DNA from: a virus
DNA: 20,947 nt
Virus record (IMG/VR): IMGVR_UViG_3300028388_002874
Location: 1 to 20,947 of that record
Direction: 5' to 3' (one strand)
Notes under the pieces: generated by a model
What the model saw: the letters and a program-made list of their open reading frames with translations, nothing else
The model's database searches: none
Told to the model about the DNA's origin: nothing
Part shown: one piece after another, positions 6,465 to 13,796 of the stretch
Layout: each line of letters opens with the position of its first letter
Position numbering within the stretch: the stretch's first letter is position 1
Program-made: the position numbers and the translations under genes

Positions 6465-6645
6465 CACGCTGCCCCGTCAGTTGTTTCCAGAGGCTCACCA
6501 GACAGCGCGAGACGCGCGCGGCTGGTTTGTAATCGTCACACCCGACGATGCACTGCGCCGGAAACTCCAGACCGCGCAGGCATTGGCGCCGCGATTGATC
6601 CCAATACACGCAAGGACTCACGCCGACTCCACTGTTGCTGACCAT
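6457..6645 (-). CDS. Hypothetical Cys-rich small protein (62 aa)
   Basis: It starts MVSNSGVGVSPCVYWDQSRR and contains four more Cys after that stretch (QCLRGLEF, QCIVGCDDY, SRCLV). It starts inside the last codons of the previous gene and overlaps the next start by eight bases, consistent with the packed arrangement here. The cysteines could bind metal or form disulfides if exported, but there is no signal peptide. No family was recognised, and it could still be a chance frame. Confidence 0.4.
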   Translation of the reverse strand: MVSNSGVGVSPCVYWDQSRRQCLRGLEFPAQCIVGCDDYKPAARVSRCLVSLWKQLTGQRDA

Positions 6646-7112
6646 GTCATGCCATCCACCTGAATGCTGCGCTCATTAGGTCCGCCCCCGTTCCCTGTCG
6701 TCGCAATCTCCACGTCGATTGTGTTGCCGGCGGGCGCCGAGAAGCTCACACCGATGTCCGTCCCCGTATCCGATGGCGTCCATCCAGTCGAGTCCGCATG
6801 GTGCGACGCGCCACCGTAGTAGATCGTGACTGAATCCACCGTCGGCGCACCGCCGGCTGCCGCATCCTTTCGCGCGCGGATCGTCAACGTCTGCGTCCCG
6901 CTCGGTGTCGCACTTGGGCTCCCGGCAATCTGCCAGCGGTGCGTCCAGTTCACCTTGCCCGTGTCTGTCGTATAGGTGCCGTCCGGTGCACTTAGCGCAT
7001 TTGCCGGTGTCGAGACGTTGCCGCTAACGCTTGAGGTCGCATAGTAGGTTGCGCCCTCGGTTGACGCGCCAGCGCTCAAGAGTGCGGCCACCTTAGACGC
7101 GGCGCTCATCAT
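6618..7112 (-). CDS. Virion surface/fibre-like beta protein (164 aa)
   Basis: It starts MMSAASKVAALLSAGAS. ATG at 7112 overlaps the TGA of the preceding gene. The rest is Thr/Ser/Gly/Ala-rich with beta-strand periodicity (TGKVNWTHRWQIAG, GTQTLTIRARKDA, TVDSVTIYYGGASHH, GVSFSAPAGNTIDVEIAT), suggestive of one jelly-roll or Ig-like domain as in receptor-binding or fibre accessory proteins. It is the last of a run of such proteins, before the lysis genes. No precise family was identified. Confidence 0.6.
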   Translation of the reverse strand: MMSAASKVAALLSAGASTEGATYYATSSVSGNVSTPANALSAPDGTYTTDTGKVNWTHRWQIAGSPSATPSGTQTLTIRARKDAAAGGAPTVDSVTIYYGGASHHADSTGWTPSDTGTDIGVSFSAPAGNTIDVEIATTGNGGGPNERSIQVDGMTWSATVESA

Positions 7113-7879
7113 GACCCGGCCTTCCCAACTGCATACAGGCTCGTCCCTTCCTTCCAGAAGACAGCCAGGTTGGAGTTGTCTGTCCAGGTTGGCTCGCCAC
7201 CGATCCATGCAGAGATCGTCGGCCAGGTCACGGTATAGGTGCTCGCGTTCGTGAACCGCAGCATGATGCTCTGGCCATCGGTCAACGAGTCCGTGAAGGT
7301 CGTATTGGCTGCCAGCGTCTTGTATTGGATGCCTCCGTTGGACGGGTCGAGCGCCGTTCCGGTGAGGCTGTAGGAGGTCTCGGCCGTCTCGCTAAACGTC
7401 TGCTGCGCACTCCATGTGTTAGCGGTGTCCGTTTTTGCGATATCGGCATCGGCTGGCTCATAGACGCCCGCGTGCGTATGATCCCCTGCTGCAACCGTGC
7501 CTGCGCCTGTTCCAACCGCTAGTTTCCAATCGGTATTGGCTAATTCAGTGTCAAGCAGACCCTCGATCTCTGCGCCGGTCTGATCTGCTGTGGCACTCTC
7601 CTCGATGCCGGTCAGCTTGGCCTGCTGCGCGTCAGTAAACGGGTTGGCGTCTGCTGCGGTGATTAGCGCAATCCCATCTGCTGTCGCATCGCTAATATCC
7701 GCCGCAGCGACCGTAGTCAGGAAGTTTGCATGATTGTAGGTTGTCTCGTGCGTCGTCACTGCGCCTGCGCTCTCATAGCTCCCGGAGAGATCCGGGATGT
7801 TTGCCGTCTCAAGCGTATCGGCAGCAGGAAGTTCCTGCGCCTGTCCCGAGACGATAACCAGAGGCTTGCGCGCGGCCAT
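7109..7879 (-). CDS. Tail fibre-like protein (256 aa)
   Basis: It starts MAARKPLVIVSGQAQELPA. The N-terminal part carries the degenerate Asp/Ala/Thr repeats found in phage fibre shafts (TVAAADISDATADG, FTDAQQAKLTGIEESATADQTGAEIEGLL, GDHTHAGVYEPADADIAKTDTANTW). The C-terminal half is a beta-rich head ending SLYAVGKAGS. The HAGVYEP and QQAKLTGIE phrases recur in many phage tail fibre and hinge proteins. It is encoded after several fibre-like neighbours, with a four-base overlap to the next gene. It probably forms a trimeric fibre or spike. Confidence 0.72.
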   Translation of the reverse strand: MAARKPLVIVSGQAQELPAADTLETANIPDLSGSYESAGAVTTHETTYNHANFLTTVAAADISDATADGIALITAADANPFTDAQQAKLTGIEESATADQTGAEIEGLLDTELANTDWKLAVGTGAGTVAAGDHTHAGVYEPADADIAKTDTANTWSAQQTFSETAETSYSLTGTALDPSNGGIQYKTLAANTTFTDSLTDGQSIMLRFTNASTYTVTWPTISAWIGGEPTWTDNSNLAVFWKEGTSLYAVGKAGS

Positions 7880-7882
7880 GCG

Positions 7883-8389
7883 TTATGCCAGCTTGATCGG
7901 GTTGCTTAGCTCGACGTTGATGTTCGTTGCCGATGTCGCCACGCCGACCTTCTGCACAAGGTTGCCACTGCCCGAGGGTGCCGTTGCTGTCACATCTCCT
8001 GCTGTGGCCGCACTCAGATACACGTTGCCTGCCGTCTGGCCGGTGACCTGATTGTTGCTGCCCTCAAAGTAGACCGTCGCGTTGTTGCCGCTGGTCGAAG
8101 CGGCGAGCACAAAACCGTGCGCCTCAAAGTCGTTACTGGCATCCGCCTTACGCGCCGTCGGTGTCGATGCGTTGTCGTAGATATTCACGAAATCACCAGC
8201 GGCCAGATCTTCGCTCGTCGTAATCGTGACGGTATCTGCGCCAATCCCGGTCGGCATGACGCTGTTATCCAGTTTTCCAGCCGCATCAAGCGCAACAAGT
8301 TCCCCGGCATCACCGGCTCCCGCGCTGGTAACAGTCGCCTCCTTTTCGGTGATAACGCCCGCATTGTTATAGAGGTATTTGTCAGCCAT
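7883..8389 (-). CDS. Virion surface protein, decoration or fibre-like (168 aa)
   Basis: It starts MADKYLYNNAGVITEKEAT. The ribosome site (AGGTG, with an ATG shortly after) is good. The body reads as short beta strands with Gly/Asn turns (DTVTITTSEDLAAGDFVNIYD, NNATVYFEGSNNQVTG, TAGNVYLSAATAGDV). The phrase LAAGDFVNIYDN followed by KADASNDFEAHGFV is typical of phage capsid-decoration or fibre-associated beta domains. No trimerisation motif is seen. It lies among fibre-like genes. Confidence 0.6.
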   Translation of the reverse strand: MADKYLYNNAGVITEKEATVTSAGAGDAGELVALDAAGKLDNSVMPTGIGADTVTITTSEDLAAGDFVNIYDNASTPTARKADASNDFEAHGFVLAASTSGNNATVYFEGSNNQVTGQTAGNVYLSAATAGDVTATAPSGSGNLVQKVGVATSATNINVELSNPIKLA

Positions 8390-8398
8390 AGATCACAC

Positions 8399-8896
8399 CT
8401 ACGCGAGAATAATGCCGCGATTGATATTGATTGCGATGGATGTCGCCGTAACAGCAACGCCAATCGGTTGCACGAAAGCCAGGCCAGCGACCGACTGCGT
8501 CAACACACCATTTGCGCCGATAAAAACCGGGCCTGTGTTCCAATTCCATGTGCCCTCTGTAATGCTCCCTTGAGACCTCACCGTCACATCAGCGCCAGAG
8601 ACCACGGCCTGCGTTGTCAGCCCAATGCAGTCATCGCAATCCGCTCCTGCTGCCCCGTCGCAGATCACGACGTTTGCGCCATCACTCCTGACTGCGCGGT
8701 ATGCCGAGAGATTCTCCCCAGCCGTATAAGTCACATCTGCGCCACCGTCTGCGCCAGCCGGTCCCGGCGGCCCTTGCAGCCCAGTCACGACTTCCACCAC
8801 TGCCGTCGAGTCAACGGACACATCGACCGTTGGCGCTGATGAAAGCGTGACCTCTACGTTGACGGGCGATGTTTCCACGACGACGAGGCTGTTCAT
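8399..8896 (-). CDS. Fibre-like protein with a short collagen-like segment (165 aa)
   Basis: It starts MNSLVVVETSPVNVEVTLS. A short collagen-like triplet run (GLQGPPGPAGADGG) at about residues 39-52 is followed by a beta-rich domain (VTYTAGENLSAYRAVRS, GADCDDCIGLTTQAVV, GIAININRG-type end). Short collagen repeats in phage proteins usually trimerise fibres. The C-terminal domain resembles its neighbour encoded at 7883-8389 in pattern (strand, Gly turn, strand). ATG at 8896 overlaps the previous TGA by four bases. Confidence 0.65.
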   Translation of the reverse strand: MNSLVVVETSPVNVEVTLSSAPTVDVSVDSTAVVEVVTGLQGPPGPAGADGGADVTYTAGENLSAYRAVRSDGANVVICDGAAGADCDDCIGLTTQAVVSGADVTVRSQGSITEGTWNWNTGPVFIGANGVLTQSVAGLAFVQPIGVAVTATSIAININRGIILA

Positions 8897-9237
8897 TGCG
8901 TCACATCTCCAACCACCTCGACAGTGAACGTGTCCGTAGACTGAACGGTGTCATCAGTAAACGTCATCTCCATATCGGCCACATAATCTTGTGGCGTCAG
9001 TGTCGCGGTAGTTGCAGCGCTCACGGTCAAAGTGACACGACCGTTCGCCCCACCAATCACCAACTCGCCGCCATCTGAAGACAGGTCGAGCGCTGCCGGG
9101 GCGGTCAGTGATGACTTAAATTGCATCCGCGCACTGCATCCAGTCAGGTCGATTGCGTCTCCTGCGCTATCCTTCCATGTGAAGACCGCCGTAAACGTGT
9201 CTCCGCGCCTTAAAGTCAGATCAGCCACTTCCTGCAC
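8893..9237 (-). CDS. Beta-sandwich virion protein, BppU-N-like (114 aa)
   Basis: It starts with GTG at 9237, directly after the TGA of the preceding gene. The opening LTLRRGDTFTAVFTWKDSAGDAIDLTGCSARMQFK is the pattern found in N-terminal domains of baseplate upper proteins and similar small phage beta proteins, in which a RRGDxF stretch starts the first strands. The remainder (LVIGGANGRVTLTVSAATTATL and YVADMEMTFTDD) continues the sandwich. It probably anchors or connects fibre components. The call rests on the pattern only. Confidence 0.6.
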   Translation of the reverse strand: MQEVADLTLRRGDTFTAVFTWKDSAGDAIDLTGCSARMQFKSSLTAPAALDLSSDGGELVIGGANGRVTLTVSAATTATLTPQDYVADMEMTFTDDTVQSTDTFTVEVVGDVTQ

Positions 9238-9987
9238 TCATTGTAGGTTTGCGAAGGACTGCCACTCGTCCGTTTCCTCGGTACTGAACGTCGCCACATC
9301 CGTCCAGCTCGCACCACTGTCGCTCGATTGCAGCTTGTATGACTTTGCGCCATAAACGCCGAAAAACCCATCGAATACGCGCAACCTGACCGAGCGAACT
9401 GGCAGCGCGGTGTCTCTCAGCTTAATGCGCCACCAAGGCGCCGTGTCCGCTGATCCACTCTCCCAGTAAGTGTCTGTGTCGCCGTCTGCTGCGTAACTCG
9501 CAAGGTTTCCGCCGGCCGTCGAGCTCGCCGCGTAACTGACGGCTGTCGCGGCAACGTCGGCACCAGATGGCTCGCCAGCAACGTACATCTCGACCGATCT
9601 GAGCGCCTGCAAATATCCTCCGTAGGCATCGGCCCAGCTCGGTTCTGCCGCCACCAGGCGCCAATACAGCGCGGTGGTTGGCAGGGCGCTACTAGAAACA
9701 GGCTCACAAAACAGCGTGGTGACGCCGTGGCCGTCGTCCATCGCCTGCGTAATCTTGTACGTCTCGCTGCTGATCACCAGCAGGTCGCCGCGCGCCAGCT
9801 CGCCAAGGTCCGCCGTCAATGCCTCGAAGCGCGACTCCATGCGTCCGTACTCGATCACCCCGCCGCCGTGGTCGGCCTCTTTCCACCATTGGCCGGTGAC
9901 GCTGGTCACGCTGCCGTCGGCAAGGACGGCAGTGCCCGTGACCACGCCGGGCATCCCCGTGGTGAAGAGTGCCGCCCAGTCGGACAT
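9238..9987 (-). CDS. Head-tail attachment-like protein fused to an F5/8 C (discoidin) domain
   Basis: A 249-residue protein with two parts. Residues 1 to about 115 (MSDWAALFTTGMPGVVTG, GDLLVISSETYKITQAM, GHGVTTLFCEP) resemble gpFII-type head-tail attachment proteins. Residues about 125-249 form a discoidin/F5-8 type C domain: YAADGDTDTYWESGSADTAPWWRIKL, SVRLRVFDGFFGVYGAKSY, KLQSSDSGASWTDV. Such domains usually bind glycans. A glycan-binding module on a neck-region protein may add contacts with the host surface. ATG at 9987 lies three bases after the preceding TAG. The discoidin call is strong; the N-terminal call rests on pattern and position. Confidence 0.68.
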   Translation of the reverse strand: MSDWAALFTTGMPGVVTGTAVLADGSVTSVTGQWWKEADHGGGVIEYGRMESRFEALTADLGELARGDLLVISSETYKITQAMDDGHGVTTLFCEPVSSSALPTTALYWRLVAAEPSWADAYGGYLQALRSVEMYVAGEPSGADVAATAVSYAASSTAGGNLASYAADGDTDTYWESGSADTAPWWRIKLRDTALPVRSVRLRVFDGFFGVYGAKSYKLQSSDSGASWTDVATFSTEETDEWQSFANLQ

Positions 9988-9990
9988 GGA

Positions 9991-10461
9991 CTATGGGCCG
10001 ACGCGGACGTAGTCCTTGCAGCCGTGGCCGGAGACGGAGGTCGGCATCGCATCGCCGCGGAACAGTTCGCACCAGGCCGCCGCGAAGGTGCCGGTGCTGC
10101 CGTCGCCCGCGGTCATCGACAGGTCGAGGAAGCGCTTGCGGTTGCGCAGGTCGAGGTCGATGACGACGAAGCCGTTGTCTTCGTCGGCGGCCGGCAGTGC
10201 CAGGGCGTTGCCGTCGATGTCGGTCTGCGTCGAGTCGCTGAAGTCGGTCGCCGCGATCTCGGCGTGGCCGGTGGCCGTGGTGTCTGACTCCGTGACCTTG
10301 AGCGCGGCCATTGCGATGTCGGTGGCGCCGACATAGACGACGTAGCGCGCGTAGTCGAAGCCTTGCGTGTCCACCTCGGCGGTGGTGAAGGCGGCGTTAT
10401 CGACAATCGCCGCGGGCGGCGTCACCGAAACGAGTTTGAAGTTCTGAGCGTCGATTGACAT
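9991..10461 (-). CDS. Probable capsid decoration or head-associated protein (156 aa)
   Basis: It starts MSIDAQNFKLVSVTPPAAIV. ATG at 10461 is preceded by AGGTGA at a suitable distance; an upstream in-frame start lacks such a site. It is a beta-rich, acidic protein (FDYARYVVYVGATDIAMAAL, DNGFVVIDLDLRNRKRFLDL, TFAAAWCELFRGDAMP). Its place directly after the capsid gene, with its own strong ribosome site and a hairpin in the leader, fits a highly expressed decoration or head-surface protein. No family was recognised with certainty. Confidence 0.6.
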   Translation of the reverse strand: MSIDAQNFKLVSVTPPAAIVDNAAFTTAEVDTQGFDYARYVVYVGATDIAMAALKVTESDTTATGHAEIAATDFSDSTQTDIDGNALALPAADEDNGFVVIDLDLRNRKRFLDLSMTAGDGSTGTFAAAWCELFRGDAMPTSVSGHGCKDYVRVGP

Positions 10462-10488
10462 AGGGATCACCTGTAAGTCTGAGCGGCA

Positions 10489-10517
10489 GGCCGGCCCCAT
10501 CTGAGCCGGGTCCGGCC
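10489..10517 (-). other. GC-rich stem-loop after the capsid gene
   Basis: On the minus strand GGCCGGACCC and GGGGCCGGCC pair over ten positions with a single A-G mismatch around a nine-base loop. It lies between the capsid stop (10531) and the next start (10461). No run of T follows, so it is not a classic intrinsic terminator. It may protect or separate the messages of two abundant proteins. Confidence 0.55.
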
Positions 10518-10530
10518 TTGCGGTTACTGA

Positions 10531-12447
10531 TTACTCGCCAACCAGGGCGACAATCGGGCCGGCCTCGGAGGTATCGCCAACGCCGTGACAGTTGATGTCG
10601 AAGCGCTCGGTGGCGATGATGCCGGTCTGGCGATACTCGGCGTAGCGCTCGGAGAGCACCTGCACCTCGATGCCCATGCGGTCGCCGAAGACGACGCCCA
10701 TGCGCAGGTCGCCAAACAGCGCCATTGCGACATCGGAGAGGTCGCCGGTGCTGGTCGGCATGGCCGCCGAGGTGACGATGTCGTAGCCGCCATATTGCTC
10801 AGGCATCATGGCGGACACGTCGCGCTTGGTATTGCCACCGGCGGCGTCGGTGAGCCGGCCGAAGATGGCATTGGCGCCGGCCTTGCTGACCAGCCAGATC
10901 GGGTTGATGCCGGGGAAGTCTGGCAGCACGCCCATGACCGAACGCAGGTCGGTGGCGGTGATCTCGGCAAAGGTGTCATGACCGGACGCGGCATCCACCG
11001 CGCCGGTGCGGCTGGTGGCCGCGGCGAGCAGGGTACGCAGGCCGACGATACCGCCGTAGGTGCTGGTGCCGTCGCCATTGATGAGGCAGGCGTCTTCCTT
11101 CACGGCGAAGGCGTAGGCCATCTCCATCGCCAGACGGTCGGCCAGGTTGATCACCGAGTCGGCCAGATAGCTGTTGGAGATGCGGGTCAGCGCCGAGACC
11201 TCGCGTGCGACGAGGCTGATGTTGTCGAACGCGGCATCGGAGGCCGTGGTCGCGTCCTCGCGGCCGACGAAGTAGGCCGTCACGCCACCGGTGCGCCGTG
11301 GCACGGTCAAAGTGTCGCTCGACATCGGCTCGACCTGGCACAGCCGGCGCGCAACGCCGTACTGCTCGCGCAGGTCGATGATCGGCAGGGCCATCTCGTC
11401 CGGGACCAGCACGGACTCGCTGCCGCCGCCGGTCATGACGCGCTTGCTCAGGCCAACACCGTAGTCACGACACCAGCGCTGCGCCTCCGGGTCGCGGCCG
11501 ATGACGGCCTTGGCCCACTGGCCGGCGCGGTATGCGGCCTCGTCGGCCTCGGCGCGACTGCCGTAGAGGTCGGTGCGGAAGGCGCGCAGGTTGCCGCTGC
11601 TGCGCGGGATACGCGACTCGACGCGCGGCGTGACCGGGATGGGCTCCGGTTGCTTCTTGCGGATGATCTGCCGGAACTGCTCGAGCGTGCCGCCGAGCAT
11701 GATGTGGTCCTCGGCCTGCTCGACCATCTTGAAGTGCCGTCCGCAGGCGCGAATCTGGTCGGCGTCGGGGTTTTCAGGCGCGACGGCGGGCGCCTCGTCC
11801 TTGGGCTCGAGCAGGCGTCTGGCCCTGTCGTATTCCTTGCTCAGATCGACCACGGGCAGGCCGAGGTCTTCCTTTTTGATCTCATCGGTAGCCGGAGTCT
11901 CGCCGGCCGGGTTCGTCTTTTCGTCAGGCATGACGGTCTCCGGGTGGTTGCGGCCGACTCCAACGGAGCTGTCGGCCGGGATTGAAACAATGGAAATTTC
12001 GAGCGGCTCCCAGTCGGTCACACGATAGGTGTCCGCCGCCTCGCGGGTGCCGGTCTCCATCGCGTGCACGACGTAGCCGACGCTGACCTTGGTGCGGATG
12101 CCGTCGCGCACGTCCTGCGCGATCTCGCGGCCGAGCGCGCCGTTGCTGAATCGCACCACGGCGCGGCCGATGCGGTCGGCATCGACGCGCGCGGATTCGA
12201 TCACACCGATCTGCCGGTCCGGGTCGTGCTGGAGAAGGAGCGGGGCGCCGTCGCGCAGTCGCGCGGACCGGATCGCTGTGGGCGTGTGATCCAGTATCTC
12301 GCGGCCAAAGGACCGCTCGACGGGCGCCTCCGAACTGAAGGCCAACTCGACGCGGCGCTCGTCGTCGTCAACGGCGCGCGCGTCGATGCGCATCTCGCGG
12401 GTGCACTGCTGGCCGAGCATCCAGTCGGCCGGGGATTTATCAGTCAT
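10531..12447 (-). CDS. Fused HK97-type prohead protease and major capsid protein
   Basis: A 638-residue fusion. Residues about 1-170 are an S78-type prohead protease: the catalytic His is in LLLQHDPDRQIGV, the Ser in TKVSVGYVV, and the conserved LEISIVSIPAD follows. A charged linker region (about 175-290) resembles a scaffold or delta domain. Residues about 300-638 are an HK97-fold capsid protein: FRTDLYGSRAEADEAAYRAG, SVLVPDEMALPIIDLREQYG, DTLTVPRRTGGVTAYFVGRE, LINGDGTSTYGGIVG and a C-terminal TGIIATERFDINCHGVGD. In the cell the protease would cut the N-terminal part away during head maturation. It overlaps the restored portal end by eight bases (ATGACTGA). The frame is intact throughout. 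Fusions of these two genes are known but less common than separate genes. Confidence 0.93.
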   Translation of the reverse strand: MTDKSPADWMLGQQCTREMRIDARAVDDDERRVELAFSSEAPVERSFGREILDHTPTAIRSARLRDGAPLLLQHDPDRQIGVIESARVDADRIGRAVVRFSNGALGREIAQDVRDGIRTKVSVGYVVHAMETGTREAADTYRVTDWEPLEISIVSIPADSSVGVGRNHPETVMPDEKTNPAGETPATDEIKKEDLGLPVVDLSKEYDRARRLLEPKDEAPAVAPENPDADQIRACGRHFKMVEQAEDHIMLGGTLEQFRQIIRKKQPEPIPVTPRVESRIPRSSGNLRAFRTDLYGSRAEADEAAYRAGQWAKAVIGRDPEAQRWCRDYGVGLSKRVMTGGGSESVLVPDEMALPIIDLREQYGVARRLCQVEPMSSDTLTVPRRTGGVTAYFVGREDATTASDAAFDNISLVAREVSALTRISNSYLADSVINLADRLAMEMAYAFAVKEDACLINGDGTSTYGGIVGLRTLLAAATSRTGAVDAASGHDTFAEITATDLRSVMGVLPDFPGINPIWLVSKAGANAIFGRLTDAAGGNTKRDVSAMMPEQYGGYDIVTSAAMPTSTGDLSDVAMALFGDLRMGVVFGDRMGIEVQVLSERYAEYRQTGIIATERFDINCHGVGDTSEAGPIVALVGE

Positions 12448-12616
12448 CGCTCATCACCGGGTCGGGTTTTGGCGCCGCGGCGCTCATGGCCGGCAGCACG
12501 TCGGCCAGGGTCAGGCCATAGGCCTCGGCGGCCTCTTTGATCTTGGCCAGTTCGCGCACGCGCTCGTTGATCATGTCGTCCAGGTCGCGGCCTTTGCGCG
12601 CGGCGATCTCGGTCGA
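12440..12616 (-). pseudogene. C-terminal piece of the portal gene, out of frame
   Basis: The frame beginning about 12616 reads STEIAARKGRDLDDMINERV, then AKIKEAAEAYGLTLADVLP and ends MSDD with a TGA overlapping the capsid gene start by eight bases. This is the usual end of lambda-type portal proteins (a K/R-G-R-D helix followed by an acidic tail). It is in a different frame from the main portal reading frame, which turns Arg/Gln-rich over the same bases. Confidence 0.75.
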
Positions 12617-13796
12617 TGATGCCTTGGTCGCGCATCAGGGTTGTCCAGTACGCGCGTACCGGCTCCGGGAACTCATCTTGGAACCAGTCCTGCGCCTCCA
12701 TCCAGTGGTCGCGCTCGACGCCCAAGAAAAAGCGCAGCGAGGTGTAGTTGACGCCTTCGGCATCCGATCCGAGCGTGTTGTAGGAGACGCCCAGGCCGGT
12801 GGCGATGCTGCGCAGTCCCCACTTGAGGAAGTCGGGCATCGCCGCATTCGGATGCGTCGGGTCGAAGTATTTGAGCGTGTAGCCGTAAGGCACGACCTCC
12901 ATGCTGCCGGGCGCGACATCCTGCGCGAAGGCGCCGGGGTCGGAACGCAACGGCTGGCCGTCTGCACCAAGGATGTCGGGGTTTGTCGGCTCCGGTGGCG
13001 GCGCCCATTCCTGCGCTTCGTACCCGGCAAATTTGGCCGCGGCGGCGCGGGCGGCCGTGACCTCGGCGTCTTCGACGCCTTGGATCATGTGCATGCGGCT
13101 GGCCGCGGTGGCCATCCAGGGCACGCCGCGGGTTTGCCACACGAACTCGGGCAGGTAGCAGTGCAGCATCTCGTCGGCCGGGATGCGCAGCCGATCACCG
13201 AGCCGATAGGCGGACTGGCGGATGCCGGGCTCGGCGTTGACCCAGTAGGCGACCGGGCGGCGCATGGCATCAAGCTCCACGCCCATGCGAATCTCGCGGC
13301 CCTGGTGCTCGCCGTCGAAGGTGATATCGACGGCATCCGGGTCGATGATCTGGAGCGCAATGCCCCAACGGGTATCGGCCGTGACCCAACGCAGGAAGGC
13401 CTCGCCGTCGCGCGCAATGGTCTCGATGACATGGCGCTGCAGCGATTTCCAGGAGAACTTGCCGGTGATCTCGCAGTGGCCGCGCTTGCCCCACTCGCGC
13501 CACTCGCGCTCGATCTGCTCGCGCAGCGTGGTGTCGGGTCGGCCGTTGGCGAAGGTGGCGCGCGACTGCAGCACGAAGCCGGGCGCGCCGATGATGTTGT
13601 TGCGCACGATGCGGATGAAGCCGCGCGCGTGGTCGCTGTTCTGCGCCAGCTCGCGGGCACGGGCGCGCAGCAGGCCGAGGCCGTTGCGGATGTCGTGATC
13701 CACCGGCCGGCTGTAGACGTTCCACTCCGGGGAGATCGAGGAGAACTTGGCGCCGGACCATTGCCGGGTCGGCAGTTTGACGACCGATGCAGTCAT
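12444..13796 (-). CDS. Phage portal protein, lambda family, disrupted near its C-terminus
   Basis: The portal ring occupies one capsid vertex and is the channel for DNA packaging and ejection. The frame gives recognisable portal sequence from MTASVVKLPTRQWSGAKF to about residue 390, including RARARELAQNSDHARGFIRIVRNNIIG, FLRWVTADTRWGIALQIIDPDAVD, LGVSYNTLGSDAEGVNYTS and LRFFLGVERDHWM. After YWTTLMRDQG the frame turns into an Arg-rich shadow. The true C-terminal end is found in another frame (12440-12616). By comparison with the family, some 60-80 residues between these parts also appear to be missing, although that number is an estimate from memory. ATG at 13796 overlaps the previous stop by four bases. 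As written the gene would give a defective portal. Confidence 0.88.
   Translation of the reverse strand: MTASVVKLPTRQWSGAKFSSISPEWNVYSRPVDHDIRNGLGLLRARARELAQNSDHARGFIRIVRNNIIGAPGFVLQSRATFANGRPDTTLREQIEREWREWGKRGHCEITGKFSWKSLQRHVIETIARDGEAFLRWVTADTRWGIALQIIDPDAVDITFDGEHQGREIRMGVELDAMRRPVAYWVNAEPGIRQSAYRLGDRLRIPADEMLHCYLPEFVWQTRGVPWMATAASRMHMIQGVEDAEVTAARAAAAKFAGYEAQEWAPPPEPTNPDILGADGQPLRSDPGAFAQDVAPGSMEVVPYGYTLKYFDPTHPNAAMPDFLKWGLRSIATGLGVSYNTLGSDAEGVNYTSLRFFLGVERDHWMEAQDWFQDEFPEPVRAYWTTLMRDQGIIDRDRRAQRPRPGRHDQRARARTGQDQRGRRGLWPDPGRRAAGHERRGAKTRPGDER

Noticed and set aside
6618-9237. Diversity-generating retroelement acting on the fibre genes
   Set aside because: No reverse transcriptase, and no template and variable repeat pair was seen near the fibre-like genes.
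10585-11985. Long plus-strand open frame of 466 codons
   Set aside because: It lies wholly antisense to the intact capsid fusion gene. Its product is a His/Asp/Ala/Gly-rich string typical of antisense frames in GC-rich DNA.
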